This document shows, piece by piece, positions 25,290 through 34,702 of a stretch of 64,000 nucleotides of DNA. This DNA comes from Caproicibacter fermentans (lineage in GTDB: Bacteria > Bacillota > Clostridia > Oscillospirales > Acutalibacteraceae). The notes under the pieces were generated by a model that saw only the letters and a program-made list of their open reading frames with translations, was not told the DNA's origin and ran no database searches. Position numbers and translations under genes: made by a program. The stretch spans positions 248,001-312,000 of the forward strand of contig NZ_VWXL01000052.1 of assembly GCF_009746625.1 (NCBI RefSeq). Direction: 5' to 3'. Each line of letters starts with the position of its first letter. Position 1 is the first letter of the stretch.

Positions 25290-25458
25290 TGTAGGGGGGA
25301 CGGTTAGGTACCTTCCTCGACGGGAAGTTGAAGTCCCCTAACTATTACTTTCTCATAGCCCCCAGTTGAGGGTTCCTAAGTTGAGAACAGAGATTTATTT
25401 CTTTCTGTTTCTAAGGCTCAAGGCCGCGTAGCGCGATAGACGCTTTGCGTCCCTGTCC
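25290..25458. other. Hairpin-rich non-coding stretch next to the inverted-repeat element
   Basis: GTTAGG (25303-25308) pairs with CCTAAC (25337-25342), enclosing CTTCC/GGAAG. Further on are partly self-complementary runs, including GACGCTTTGCGTC-like sequence that also occurs at 24919-24931 in inverse. No ORF is seen. Confidence 0.35.
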
Positions 25459-25636
25459 GGCCTGAGGACAGAGTAAAATAAAAGAAATAATTAGGGTTAA
25501 GGGGCACTTGGCCCCAAGAAGAAATCAAAAATGCCGCTCTGCGGCGCGGAAAGCCCCATTCCGACCCCGTGCGGCCTGAGGACAGAGAGAAAATTAGAAA
25601 AAATTAGGGTTAAGGGGCACCTTGCCCCAGAAGAAC
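25459..25636 (+). repeat. Two ~65-bp direct repeats, each with a GGGGC/GCCCC hairpin
   Basis: Units at 25459-25523 and 25573-25636 share GGCCTGAGGACAGAG, then AATTAGGGTTAAGGGGCAC and GCCCCA.AGAAGAA. Each contains a short GGGGC...GCCCC stem. Only two copies are seen, 49 bp apart, so they are not a CRISPR array. A looser relative lies at 17330-17420. Confidence 0.6.
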
Positions 25637-25718
25637 AACAGCTGTGTGCGTTATTCTGATTGGAAAATCACTCTTGTTTTGTGGCAGAATCGAAAAAAAC
25701 AGAGAAAGGGTGTTGACC

Positions 25719-25991
25719 ATGTGGTTTTGGCAGAGAACCGAACTCTGGCTGGGGTATTCCATGGAGGAATTCAACCGGCTGCGCCGAATCCTGGATCAGA
25801 ATGGGATCGAGTATGATTACAGAATCAGGGACCGCATCAAAATGGACCCGTTCGGCTCGGAGCGGAGGATCAACTCGATGGCGCGCATGGGCGAAAACCC
25901 CGCCTATCGGAAGAGGTACTATCTCTATGTGAACAAAGAGAATCAGGAGTACGCCCGGCATCTTATCAGCGATTCACCAAAGGAACAGTGA
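25719..25991 (+). CDS. Small conserved-looking protein in the arg cluster
   Basis: A 90-aa protein starting at ATG 25719 behind GAAAGGG. Its N-terminus is aromatic ('MWFWQRTELWLGYSMEEFNR'), and the rest is charged with Tyr/Arg-rich segments ('YRKRYYLYVNKENQEYARHL'). The last part looks like a short alpha/beta domain of the kind found in small 'DUF' proteins with a YLYV strand. Function is unknown. It sits between the repeat block and argJ. Confidence 0.65.
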   Translation: MWFWQRTELWLGYSMEEFNRLRRILDQNGIEYDYRIRDRIKMDPFGSERRINSMARMGENPAYRKRYYLYVNKENQEYARHLISDSPKEQ

Positions 25992-26078
25992 TTGAAAAAA
26001 AGTTCCTGAATTTAATTCCTGAAACGGCGGAGAAAACATCCTCCCGCGCGGGCAGGATCAACACGGGAGGCTGAAAAA

Positions 26079-27302
26079 ATGGCAATTCAGTTTGTGGAGG
26101 GCGGCGCGACCGCCGCGCGGGGGTTCACCGCGTGGGGAATGCACTGCGGCATTCGGAGAAACACGTCGAAACCGGACCTTGCGATGATCTGTTCGGCGGT
26201 GCCGTGCAGCGCCGCGGCGGTTTACACGCAGAATCTGGTCAAAGGCGCGCCGATTCTGGTGACGAAAGAACATTTAAAGGACGGTACCGCCCGCGCGGTG
26301 ATCGTCAACAGCGGCAACGCGAACACCTGCAACGCGGACGGGGTGGAAAAGGCGGAGCGCATGTGCCGTGCGGCGGCAAAGGCGCTCGGAATCAGGGAGG
26401 ACGACGTGATCGTGGCTTCCACCGGGGTCATCGGCGTGCCGCTGCCGATCGAACCGATTGAAAACAGCGTTTCGCAGCTTGCCTCCCTGCTGTCGAAGGA
26501 CGGCTCGCTCGAAGCGGCGAAAGCAATCATGACGACCGACACCGTCGTCAAAAACCTCGCGGTGAAATGCACACTCGGCGGGAAAACCGTGAGGATCGGC
26601 GGCATTGCGAAGGGCTCCGGCATGATTCACCCGAATATGGGAACCATGCTCTGCTTTGTGACGACGGACGCGGCGGTCTCCGCCCCGGTGCTGGATACGG
26701 CGCTGCGCGCGGCCGTGGACAAAAGCTTCAACATGGTCAGCGTCGACGGGGATACCTCCACCAACGACACCTGCGCCGTGATGGCCTCCGGTTTAGCGGG
26801 AAATCCGGAACTCACAAAAGCGGAAGGCGAGGATTACGAAATCTTTGCCGGGGCGCTTCTGGAGCTGTGCACCGCGCTTGCGCGGATGCTTGCAAAGGAC
26901 GGGGAAGGAGCCTCCCGCCTGCTTATCTGTACGGTGACCGGAGCGAAGGACGAGGAAAACGCAAAGAAAGCCGCAAAGGGAGTCATCTGTTCCAGTCTTG
27001 TGAAAGCCGCGATGTTCGGCGCGGACGCGAACTGGGGCCGCGTCCTCTGCGCCGTCGGATACTGCGGGGCCGAAACGGACGTTGGCAGAGTCGACGTTTC
27101 TTTCGCTTCAAAAGCCGGCGGGCTTTCGGTTTGCGAAAACGGCGCGGGGATTCCGTTCAGCGAGGAACTGGCAAAAAAAGTCCTTTCGGAGGACGAGGTT
27201 ACCATCCTCGTAAAACTCCGCGACGGGGACGCGCGGGCGACGGCGTTCGGCTGCGACCTTACTTACGACTATGTAAAAATCAACGGCGACTACCGCACCT
27301 GA
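26079..27302 (+). CDS. argJ: Bifunctional ornithine acetyltransferase / N-acetylglutamate synthase
   Basis: A 407-aa precursor that transfers acetyl from N-acetylornithine to glutamate, closing the acetyl cycle. The self-cleavage region reads 'KGSGMIHPNMGTML': the usual NMA-TML is NMG-TML here, and the Thr after the cut is the nucleophile. 'STGVIGVPLPIEPI' and 'VSVDGDTSTNDTC' are conserved. GGGAGG lies upstream. No argA or argE is in the cluster, consistent with ArgJ recycling. Confidence 0.95.
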   Translation: MAIQFVEGGATAARGFTAWGMHCGIRRNTSKPDLAMICSAVPCSAAAVYTQNLVKGAPILVTKEHLKDGTARAVIVNSGNANTCNADGVEKAERMCRAAAKALGIREDDVIVASTGVIGVPLPIEPIENSVSQLASLLSKDGSLEAAKAIMTTDTVVKNLAVKCTLGGKTVRIGGIAKGSGMIHPNMGTMLCFVTTDAAVSAPVLDTALRAAVDKSFNMVSVDGDTSTNDTCAVMASGLAGNPELTKAEGEDYEIFAGALLELCTALARMLAKDGEGASRLLICTVTGAKDEENAKKAAKGVICSSLVKAAMFGADANWGRVLCAVGYCGAETDVGRVDVSFASKAGGLSVCENGAGIPFSEELAKKVLSEDEVTILVKLRDGDARATAFGCDLTYDYVKINGDYRT

Positions 27303-27503
27303 CCGGCCGGACCATCCGGTCGGGACGCGCCTGCGGCGTTCAAGGCTTTCAAAATCTTCAAGCGCCCGTCGAGTTTCGTCCTCATGGACGGTCCAAAGAG
27401 GAGCCTGATTACTGTTTTGCCGAACGGAACGAAAAATACTCTGCCTGTGAAATTGAGGGGCAGAAGGGAGCGGCAACCCGCCGCGGGACAGGAGACAACG
27501 CAT

Positions 27504-28361
27504 ATGCAGATCTCAAACACGGACCGGGCTCAGGTGCTGGTGCAGGCCCTGCCGTACATCCAGACTCACGCCGGCAGAACCATTGTGGTGAAATACGGCG
27601 GCAGCGCGATGGTCGATGAAAAGCTGAAAGACGCCGTCATGAGCGACATCGTGCTGATGCAGCTGATCGGCATCCGCGTGGTCGTGGTGCACGGCGGCGG
27701 AAAGGAAATCGACGCGATGCTCGGGAAAATCGGCAAGGAGAGCCGCTTTGTGGGCGGGCTGCGCTACACCGATCGTGAAACCATTGATATCGTCCAGATG
27801 GTGCTGGCCGGCAAGGTCAACAAGGACCTGGTGCAGCTGCTGGAACGGCACGGCGGGCGCGCCGTCGGGCTTTGCGGGCTGGACGACGGGCTGATGACCG
27901 CGAAAAAACTGGACGGGGGCGAAGACCTCGGCTATGTTGGGGAGATTACCAAAATCAACCCGGCGGTGATCCATCACGCGACGGAAAACGGGTATATCCC
28001 GGTCATTTCGACCGTCGCGGGCGGCGGGAACGGAGAGGTTTACAACATCAACGCGGATATCGCGGCGGCCCGGATCGCGGCGGAGCTGCGGGCGGAAAAG
28101 CTGATTCTGATGACCGACGTTCGCGGCCTTCTCTGCGATAAAAACGACGAGACCACGCTGATTCCCGTCGTCAATGTCAGCGACGTGCCGAAGCTGCGGA
28201 ATCAGGGGATTATCAGCGGCGGAATGATTCCCAAAATCGATTGCTGCGTGGACGCCGTGCGACGAGGAGTCGAGCGCGCCCATATCATCGACGGTCGAAT
28301 TCCCCATTCGATCCTGATTGAACTGTTTTCCGATGAGGGGATCGGAACCATGATGTACTAG
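27504..28361 (+). CDS. argB: Acetylglutamate kinase
   Basis: A 285-aa amino acid kinase that phosphorylates N-acetylglutamate, normally the arginine-sensitive step. 'TIVVKYGGSAM', 'VVVHGGGKEI' and 'FVGGLRYTD' mark the fold, and 'GGMIPKIDCC' is the C-terminal ATP site. ATG 27504 is preferred over upstream frames that lack similarity. A 200-nt gap separates it from argJ; I see no gene in it. Confidence 0.96.
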   Translation: MQISNTDRAQVLVQALPYIQTHAGRTIVVKYGGSAMVDEKLKDAVMSDIVLMQLIGIRVVVVHGGGKEIDAMLGKIGKESRFVGGLRYTDRETIDIVQMVLAGKVNKDLVQLLERHGGRAVGLCGLDDGLMTAKKLDGGEDLGYVGEITKINPAVIHHATENGYIPVISTVAGGGNGEVYNINADIAAARIAAELRAEKLILMTDVRGLLCDKNDETTLIPVVNVSDVPKLRNQGIISGGMIPKIDCCVDAVRRGVERAHIIDGRIPHSILIELFSDEGIGTMMY

Positions 28362-28378
28362 GACGGAGGGATTCCACA

Positions 28379-29560
28379 ATGACCTTTGAAGCGGTAAAAC
28401 AGCAGGAACAGCAGAATATCATGCCCGTTTATTCCCGTTTTCAAGTCGCGCTTGTTTCCGGGAAAGGCGCGACCGCAACCGATGTGAACGGAAAACAATA
28501 TATTGATTTTGCCAGCGGAATCGGAGTGAATTCGCTCGGCTTCTGCGACCCGGAATGGTCGGCCGCCGTGGCGAAGCAGGCGGGGACTTTGCAGCATATC
28601 TCCAATTTATATTACAGCCCGGTTCAGACGGCGGCGGCGGAGAACCTCTGCAGGCTCAGCGGAATGTCAAAGGTGTTTTTCGCAAATTCCGGCGCGGAGG
28701 CGAACGAGTGCGCGGTCAAGCTTGCGCGCAAGTACGGAACGGACCGGCTGGGTGCGGGCCGCACGGAAATCGTAACGCTGAAAAACTCCTTTCACGGCAG
28801 GACGGTCACAACGCTCGCCGCGACCGGGCAGAACGAGTTCCACGAGTACTTTGCCCCGCTGACAACCGGCTTTTCCTACGCGGAGCCGAACCTGCGAAGC
28901 GTGAAAAACGCCGTGACGGAAAAGACCTGCGCCGTCATGCTCGAACTGATTCAGGGCGAGGGCGGCGTGGTGCCGATGGACAAAGCGTTCGTCAAAGAGC
29001 TGCGCGCGTTCTGCACACAGCGGAAAATCCTGATGATGGTCGACGAGGTGCAGACCGGCGTCGGCCGTACGGGAACCTTTTACAGCTACCAGAATTACGG
29101 CGTTGTGCCGGACGTCGTGACAAGCGCGAAGGGGCTTGCCTCCGGCCTTCCGCTCGGCGCGTGCCTGTGCGCCGAACCGTTCGCGGATGTTTTGGGCCCC
29201 GGCACGCACGGCTCGACTTTCGGCGGCAACCCGATTGCCTGCGCGGGCGCGCTGGTGGTGATGAAGCGCCTGGCCGAACCTGAATTTTTAAAAGACGTTC
29301 GGGAAAAAGGGAATTATTTTGCCGAAAAGCTCGCGGAAATGCACGGGGTATCCTCCGTGCGCGGCATGGGCTTGATGCTCGGCGCGAAGCCGGCCCGCGG
29401 CAGCGTCGGCGAAATCGCGGTGAAATGCGTGGAACACGGGCTTTTGATTCTGACCGCGAAGGACGTCCTCCGCCTGCTGCCGCCCCTTGTCGTCTCCAAG
29501 GATGAAGCGGACAAAGGACTCGCGATTCTTCGGGAAGTACTGGACACATTGGAACCGTAA
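28379..29560 (+). CDS. argD: Acetylornithine aminotransferase
   Basis: A 393-aa class III PLP aminotransferase converting N-acetylglutamate semialdehyde to N-acetylornithine. Seen are 'FANSGAEANECAVKLARKYG', 'NSFHGRTVTTLAATGQ', the PLP Asp in 'MMVDEVQTGVGRTG' and the PLP Lys in 'VTSAKGLASGLPLGA'. GGAGGG lies before ATG 28379. It starts 17 nt after argB. Confidence 0.96.
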   Translation: MTFEAVKQQEQQNIMPVYSRFQVALVSGKGATATDVNGKQYIDFASGIGVNSLGFCDPEWSAAVAKQAGTLQHISNLYYSPVQTAAAENLCRLSGMSKVFFANSGAEANECAVKLARKYGTDRLGAGRTEIVTLKNSFHGRTVTTLAATGQNEFHEYFAPLTTGFSYAEPNLRSVKNAVTEKTCAVMLELIQGEGGVVPMDKAFVKELRAFCTQRKILMMVDEVQTGVGRTGTFYSYQNYGVVPDVVTSAKGLASGLPLGACLCAEPFADVLGPGTHGSTFGGNPIACAGALVVMKRLAEPEFLKDVREKGNYFAEKLAEMHGVSSVRGMGLMLGAKPARGSVGEIAVKCVEHGLLILTAKDVLRLLPPLVVSKDEADKGLAILREVLDTLEP

Positions 29561-29582
29561 TTTACGGCAGGAGGGAACCGAC

Positions 29583-30485
29583 ATGAACCATTTATTAAAG
29601 ATGATGGACCTGACCGCGGGAGACATCGCGGAGATCCTCAACCTGGCGGACCAACTGAAATACGAGCAGAAGCACGGCATCGCGCACCCGCATCTTGCGG
29701 GAAAGACGCTCGGCATGATTTTTGAAAAGGCCAGCACCCGCACGCGCGTCTCGTTTGAAGTCGGCATGTATCAGCTCGGCGGCCTGCCGATCTTCCTTTC
29801 TTCCGACGACCTGCAGATCGGCCGCGGCGAACCGGTTCAGGACACCGCCCGCGTGCTGTCCCGGTATCTGAACGGAATCATGATCCGCACGTTCAAGCAG
29901 TCGGAGGTCGAGGCGCTCGCAGCGAACGGAACCGTTCCGGTCATCAACGGCCTGACGGATTATGCCCATCCGTGCCAGGTTCTGGCGGACCTGATGACCA
30001 TCCGCGAGTACAAGGGCGCGCTGGAAGGGCTCAAGCTCTGCTTCATCGGCGACGGAAACAACATGATGAACTCGCTGATCGTCGGCGCTCTGAAAATGAA
30101 AATGGAAGTCGCCGTCGCCTGTCCGTCCGGGTATAAGCCCGCGCAGGACGTACTGGATTTTGCCGTGACGCACCCGGCGTTCAGCATGACGGCGGACCCG
30201 GCGGAAGCCGCCCGCGGCGCCGATGTGGTCATCACGGACGTGTGGGCCTCCATGGGCAAGGAGGACGAAGCGGAGCAGCGCCGCAGAGATTTTGCGGGAT
30301 ACCAGATTAACGGCACGGTGATGAAAGCGGCAAAACCGGATGCGATCGTGCAGCACTGCCTGCCCGCCCACCGTGGGGAGGAAATCACGGAGGAAGTGTT
30401 CGAAAGCCACTCGAAAGAAATTTTCGACGAGGCGGAAAACCGCCTGCACGCGCAGAAGGCGGTTCTGGTCAAACTTCTTGGGTAA
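29583..30485 (+). CDS. argF: Ornithine carbamoyltransferase
   Basis: A 300-aa enzyme making citrulline from ornithine and carbamoyl phosphate. The carbamoyl-phosphate motif 'STRTRVSFE' and ornithine-binding 'HCLPAHRGEEI' are intact, as is 'DYAHPCQVLADL'. ATG 29583 is chosen, with GGAGGG upstream. It is the last gene of the cluster; a strong terminator follows. Confidence 0.97.
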   Translation: MNHLLKMMDLTAGDIAEILNLADQLKYEQKHGIAHPHLAGKTLGMIFEKASTRTRVSFEVGMYQLGGLPIFLSSDDLQIGRGEPVQDTARVLSRYLNGIMIRTFKQSEVEALAANGTVPVINGLTDYAHPCQVLADLMTIREYKGALEGLKLCFIGDGNNMMNSLIVGALKMKMEVAVACPSGYKPAQDVLDFAVTHPAFSMTADPAEAARGADVVITDVWASMGKEDEAEQRRRDFAGYQINGTVMKAAKPDAIVQHCLPAHRGEEITEEVFESHSKEIFDEAENRLHAQKAVLVKLLG

Positions 30486-30503
30486 TTCGCGGAAACAGAA
30501 AGT

Positions 30504-30544
30504 CGGCACGCAGTTTGGGGTGACCCTGAACTGCGTGCCGTTTT
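30504..30544 (+). terminator. Terminator of the arg cluster
   Basis: CGGCACGCAGTT (30504-30515) pairs with AACTGCGTGCCG (30529-30540), followed by TTTT. Confidence 0.92.
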
Positions 30545-30634
30545 AGAAACGCTGTGTGTTGGGGGGGCGGCGCAAGGGGGCTTGAGCCTCGGATTTCCGG
30601 AACGAGACGACCTGCGCGCGCCCCAGCCTGACCG

Positions 30635-31183
30635 TTACGGGACGGATGATGCGGAGGAATCGTTCTGCCAAAAGAAACCAAGAGTTACCGTTGACCCATC
30701 GGAGTTGTGTGCTTCAAAATTGCCGAATGGGGCCTCGCTTTTCGGCGCCCGGTCACCCGTGATTGTGACCAGTGCTTCCCCCTGATGCTGACAGACGATG
30801 GCCACGCGGTCAATGTCGCTTTCCCGCGAATTGGAGATCAATTCCTCCTGCACGGATGCAACGGCTATCCCGTAGTTTGCGATATCCCAGATTTGCGGCA
30901 TAGAATCGGATGAAGACATGGACGGCACTTCTTCTCCCGGTGAAACATTTTTGAAGTCTACTGTGAGTTTAAGCGACGATCCCGTTTTTGTGCATGACAC
31001 AATCTTGGCGTTCGCCGTGCCGATTCGACGTTCGAGACGATCGGACAGCGACAGTCCCGCATTCCGCTCCAGAAAGACGCCAAGCACGATTCCGGCCACC
31101 AGCGCAACAACCCCTGTCAAAACAACCGAGTATAATAGCCGGTGTTTTTTCAGAGCACTGACGACGGCAGATAAAACATTCAC
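30635..31183 (-). CDS. Single-pass membrane protein of unknown function
   Basis: A 182-aa protein with an N-terminal TM helix ('LLYSVVLTGVVALVAGIVLG') and an extracytoplasmic domain of about 140 residues containing 'AKIVSCTKTGSSLKLTVDF' strands, a Ser/Asp loop and a second beta region. No family is recognised. It is isolated, transcribed towards the arg terminator. Confidence 0.65.
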   Translation of the reverse strand: MNVLSAVVSALKKHRLLYSVVLTGVVALVAGIVLGVFLERNAGLSLSDRLERRIGTANAKIVSCTKTGSSLKLTVDFKNVSPGEEVPSMSSSDSMPQIWDIANYGIAVASVQEELISNSRESDIDRVAIVCQHQGEALVTITGDRAPKSEAPFGNFEAHNSDGSTVTLGFFWQNDSSASSVP

Positions 31184-31199
31184 TGCGATCCCCCATTCT

Positions 31200-31809
31200 C
31201 ATTTTATTCCTTATATTTCATTCACACAGAGTCAATAGCCCCTGTGTGGGTCAGCAATTTCTTCCGGAGAGCGTCTCGAATGATATATCCTAAAATAGGA
31301 ACGTGAAATAGAATCCGGTCGAACAGAATATTTTATAGGATCCCTGAAAAGAAACAGGCGCAGGGGTGAGAAAGAGGCAACTCTCTCACCCCTCATTACT
31401 CTATAGAGTGAAATTTTTTCAGCCCAGTTGGGGTTGACTGGATTCTGCGTTATGGTAGGAGGAATCCGGTAATTTCCCTGAGGGATCTGCGTCTGTTCCA
31501 AATGGAATTGACCCGCTTTTTTCAAATGCCATTCTTCGATGATGGCGAGATGTAGGAATTACCGCTGCTTTTATTATAAATTATAATTATTATTTGTCAA
31601 AATTATTTTCAAATATTTCCTAGGGCTACAATTATTGGACATATAAAGAAAAAAAGAGACGGGAATGAGTGCATCGGTTAGAATTAGTTACCACACACTA
31701 ATTCAGCCGAAAGGCAGTGCCCATTCCCGAAATTTCTCATTGTCTAACCGAAATTAACCACCGGCTTGGCCGGCGGAAACGACGACGGCTTTAGCTAAGG
31801 AGGAAACCG
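31200..31809. other. Non-coding stretch between the membrane protein gene and ypeB
   Basis: No credible gene. It contains GGGGTGAGA (31363-31371) paired with TCTCACCCC (31384-31392), an AT-rich run (31555-31660) and the structured block listed separately. Confidence 0.5.
31660..31749. repeat. Compound inverted-repeat block
   Basis: CGGGAATG (31660-31667) pairs with CATTCCCG (31722-31729). Inside, GAATTAGT (31681-31688) pairs with ACTAATTC (31697-31704). CGGTTAGA (31675 onward) is also complementary to TCTAACCG further right. Such ends are seen in IS200/IS605-type elements, but no transposase is present. It could be a mobile-element remnant or an RNA. Confidence 0.45.
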
Positions 31810-33084
31810 TCAGCGGGCCAGGACTCCGTTGTCGGAGGATTCCAGAATCAGAATATCCTCCTCGTAGCCCGTTTTGGCGTTGATATAGACCAGAACGCGG
31901 TCGCCGTTGTTGCCCGTGCACTGAAATTCCCAGCAAAGCAGTTCGTTCAGGCCGGGGGTCGGAATCAGCGCGAGCCGGCTCAGCTTGACCGTCAGGCTCG
32001 AGCTGACCTTTTTCTGCGCGTCCGCGGAAGAAAGCGAAGCGTTCAGCGTCCGGCTCTTATGGTTCATCAGATACCCGGCGGACTGAAAGCGGACGATTTC
32101 TCCGTTGTCCAGCGCGACGCCCACCTTGATCAGGTCCGGGTAGCACAGAATGCCGTCCTGCAGATAGGCGTAGTTGATCATGCAGATGCCGTCGTTCATG
32201 ACGTAATAAGTCTCTTTCATGTTCTGGATTCCCCTGCCGTCCAGAAAGGCGCGGGCTTTTTCGGAGGCCGCCTTGTAGTCGAGCTTTTTCCCGCCGACCG
32301 AGCGCGTGTTCGCCATTTCGGAGATATAACCGCCCGCCTTGGTTACGGAGATGCGGATCGCTCCGTCTTTCGCAGTAAAGTTATAGGTCGGCATATTTCC
32401 TTCCGTATCCTGCGTATGGGTCAGCTCCGACTGCTTCAGACCGATAAAAGCCGCGGCGAGATTCTGCGCGTTGCCCTGCGGGATGGTTTTCTTTCCCTCG
32501 GTCAGCTTTGGCTTCATCTGGCCGATATGGTCGGAAAACGGGCCGTCGTAAATCATGGACGGGAAATTCGAAAAATCCTGTTCCGTGTTTTTCAGGGAAT
32601 CGTTGAAGTCCGTGGAACTGAAATCCGGGTCAACGTCCTGAAGATCTTTCTGGAGCTTTTTCGCGTAGGACTCCAGATTCTGCATGGACTTGTATTCGGT
32701 ATCGCTGATGGCATCCCCTTGCGATATTTTCCTGGAGAGGCTCATGGAAAAATCGCCGACCTGGGTGATAAATTTACTCACGTTGTCAACGGAATTTTCC
32801 GTCAGCGGAAGCACGGAAATCGCCGCTTTCGCCATGCTGGATTCCCTCATCAGCTTTGCCGCGAGGCCGTTCTGCTCCGTGGCCGTGTTCGCATACACCG
32901 CTTTGTTCAAGGTAATCTGAATATTGTCGACACAGTCGCGCAGATCGCTCAGCGAACGCGTATATCCGTACTGCAGATCCCTTTTGTAACGCTCCGCCTG
33001 GGTATATCCGTAAACCGTGGCTCCGCCCAGGGAAAGAATGATCGTCAGGACAATGGCCAGCGTAGCAATCCGTCTTTTTTTCAT
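31810..33084 (-). CDS. ypeB: Spore germination protein YpeB
   Basis: A 424-aa protein with an N-terminal membrane anchor ('IATLAIVLTIILSLGGATV') and PepSY-like domains in the C-terminal half ('AASEKARAFLDGRGIQNMKE', 'KVGVALDNGEIVRFQSAGY', 'YLMNHKSR'). YpeB works with the cortex-lytic enzyme SleB in the spore coat and cortex, and the two are usually adjacent. Here no sleB is in the neighbourhood. It indicates an endospore-forming host. Confidence 0.9.
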   Translation of the reverse strand: MKKRRIATLAIVLTIILSLGGATVYGYTQAERYKRDLQYGYTRSLSDLRDCVDNIQITLNKAVYANTATEQNGLAAKLMRESSMAKAAISVLPLTENSVDNVSKFITQVGDFSMSLSRKISQGDAISDTEYKSMQNLESYAKKLQKDLQDVDPDFSSTDFNDSLKNTEQDFSNFPSMIYDGPFSDHIGQMKPKLTEGKKTIPQGNAQNLAAAFIGLKQSELTHTQDTEGNMPTYNFTAKDGAIRISVTKAGGYISEMANTRSVGGKKLDYKAASEKARAFLDGRGIQNMKETYYVMNDGICMINYAYLQDGILCYPDLIKVGVALDNGEIVRFQSAGYLMNHKSRTLNASLSSADAQKKVSSSLTVKLSRLALIPTPGLNELLCWEFQCTGNNGDRVLVYINAKTGYEEDILILESSDNGVLAR

Positions 33085-33668
33085 ATTTTCACCCCTGAAT
33101 CATATTTTCAGACCGAAAGCCCTCAAATATACGTATTTTATAACCGGACGGTAAAACTTTCGGGCCCGGAACGTGCTTTCGTCAAATCCGATAATTTCGG
33201 TCGGACTCATTTCAAAATCCTTGTAATTGTTTCTGAATATGAAAATTTTTGTTTTTAGCACTGTACTTTCCAAGAGTGCTGGATTATAATAGCATTGTTA
33301 ATTATGATAAAAATCACAGGGATTAAGGTAGCGTTTTATACAGGATGACCGTGCTCTTCGGAAGGATATGGATGAATTCGCGGAAAAATCACGTTTTCGG
33401 CGGATTTCGGCGGTTTCACCGCACAAAGGAAGCGAAAAAGCGGAATCATGAGCCAAAGCCGCGGCATTTCGGTTGAACCGCTTCCGGCGGCGTTGAAAGC
33501 GCAGGGGGGCAAACGGGGTATTTGGACAATCTTAATTCAATAATCCAGCGGCGCGGAACAGGCGCCTGAAACCGTGCCGCGCTTTAGGCACGCAGATGTT
33601 TTGCGTCGGAAGCTCCGTCGATTTTCATTGGAACAAGGCCCGGAAAAAATCATTGGGAAGTGATTCTG
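33085..33668. other. Intergenic region between ypeB and the EAL gene
   Basis: About 580 nt with divergent promoters expected. The ypeB side is AT-rich. I see no ORF with coding character, no known riboswitch and no clear repeat. Confidence 0.5.
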
Positions 33669-34523
33669 ATGCCGAATTCAGAAGAAAGTCAGTCGCCGGC
33701 CGGCCGGTCCGGATCCTCTTTTTGGACAGGCTTTGACCGCGAAGAACAGCGCCGGATGGAAGAATGGCTGAACATTGCGATCGAAAAAAACATGTTCGAA
33801 ATATACTATCAGCCTCTGTACAGCATCTGCGACGGAAATTTTACGGAGGCGGAGGCGCTTTTAAGGCTGAAGGGGCCGGACGGAGTCTATATTCCCCCCG
33901 ACCGGTTTATCCCGGTTGCCGAGGAAACCGGGCAGATCATAGAAATCGGCTGCATGGTTCTGGAGCGCGTGTGCGAATACATCCGGTACCTGCTGGCGTG
34001 CAGGATCAATATCGACACCGTTTCCGTCAATCTGTCCGTCGTGCAGCTGATGGGGGAGGACGCGGTGCCGCGCCTGAAAAAGATCATCCGCGGAAGCGGC
34101 ATTTCGCCCAACCGGATTCTGTTTGAAATCACGGAAAGCATCCTCATCAGCAACTACACGCTGATTGCCGAGAAGATCCGCGAGCTGAACCGCTCCGGCA
34201 TCCAGTTTGCGCTGGACGATTTCGGCACCGGGTATTCCAATATTACAAACGTGATCGACCTGCCGTTCGACGTGGTCAAGATCGACAAGAGCCTGATCTG
34301 GGATTCGATGAAAAACCGTCGCTGCAATATCATGATTCGCGAACTGACCCGCACGTTCCGCAACATCAATCTCATCGTGACCGCGGAGGGCGTGGAGACC
34401 GAGGAGCACGACCGGTTTGCCCGCCAGTGCGGCTGCGACAAGATTCAGGGCTTCCGCTATGCGAAGCCGATGCCGGTCAGCCGCGCCGCGGATTATTTCG
34501 GCCGATGCGCCGTGTCTTACTGA
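33669..34523 (+). CDS. EAL-domain cyclic-di-GMP phosphodiesterase
   Basis: A 284-aa stand-alone EAL protein. The EAL signature appears as 'EAEALLRL', with 'LFEITES', 'DDFGTGYSN', 'VVKIDKSLI', 'VTAEGVET' and 'KIQGFRYAKPM' all present, so metal and catalytic residues look complete and the enzyme is probably active in hydrolysing c-di-GMP. No sensory domain is fused. ATG 33669 has GGGAAG upstream with 8-nt spacing; GTG at 33660 is a possible alternative. Confidence 0.92.
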   Translation: MPNSEESQSPAGRSGSSFWTGFDREEQRRMEEWLNIAIEKNMFEIYYQPLYSICDGNFTEAEALLRLKGPDGVYIPPDRFIPVAEETGQIIEIGCMVLERVCEYIRYLLACRINIDTVSVNLSVVQLMGEDAVPRLKKIIRGSGISPNRILFEITESILISNYTLIAEKIRELNRSGIQFALDDFGTGYSNITNVIDLPFDVVKIDKSLIWDSMKNRRCNIMIRELTRTFRNINLIVTAEGVETEEHDRFARQCGCDKIQGFRYAKPMPVSRAADYFGRCAVSY

Positions 34524-34540
34524 AAATCAATGAAAAACGG

Positions 34541-34568
34541 GCCGTTCCTGTCACAGGGGACGGCTTTC
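34541..34568 (+). terminator. Terminator of the EAL gene
   Basis: GCCGTTCC...GGGGACGGC hairpin followed by TTTCTTTA. Confidence 0.75.
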
Positions 34569-34673
34569 TTTATGATTTGCGCCCGGGGCGGGGCGCTTCG
34601 GCAGCCCGATTCCCGAGGGCGGAACACGGCGGGAAAAAACCGGCGGGTTTTCCCCGCCGTCGCCCGTTTTCCC

Positions 34674-34702
34674 TTGATATTTCCAACATCGGCAAGTATA
34701 AT
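34674..34702 (+). promoter_or_regulatory. murD promoter
   Basis: TTGATA (34674-34679), 17-nt spacer, TATAAT (34697-34702), 48 nt before murD. Confidence 0.82.

Noticed and set aside
25459-25636. CRISPR array
   Set aside because: Only two units, longer than typical repeats, one spacer-like gap, no cas genes.
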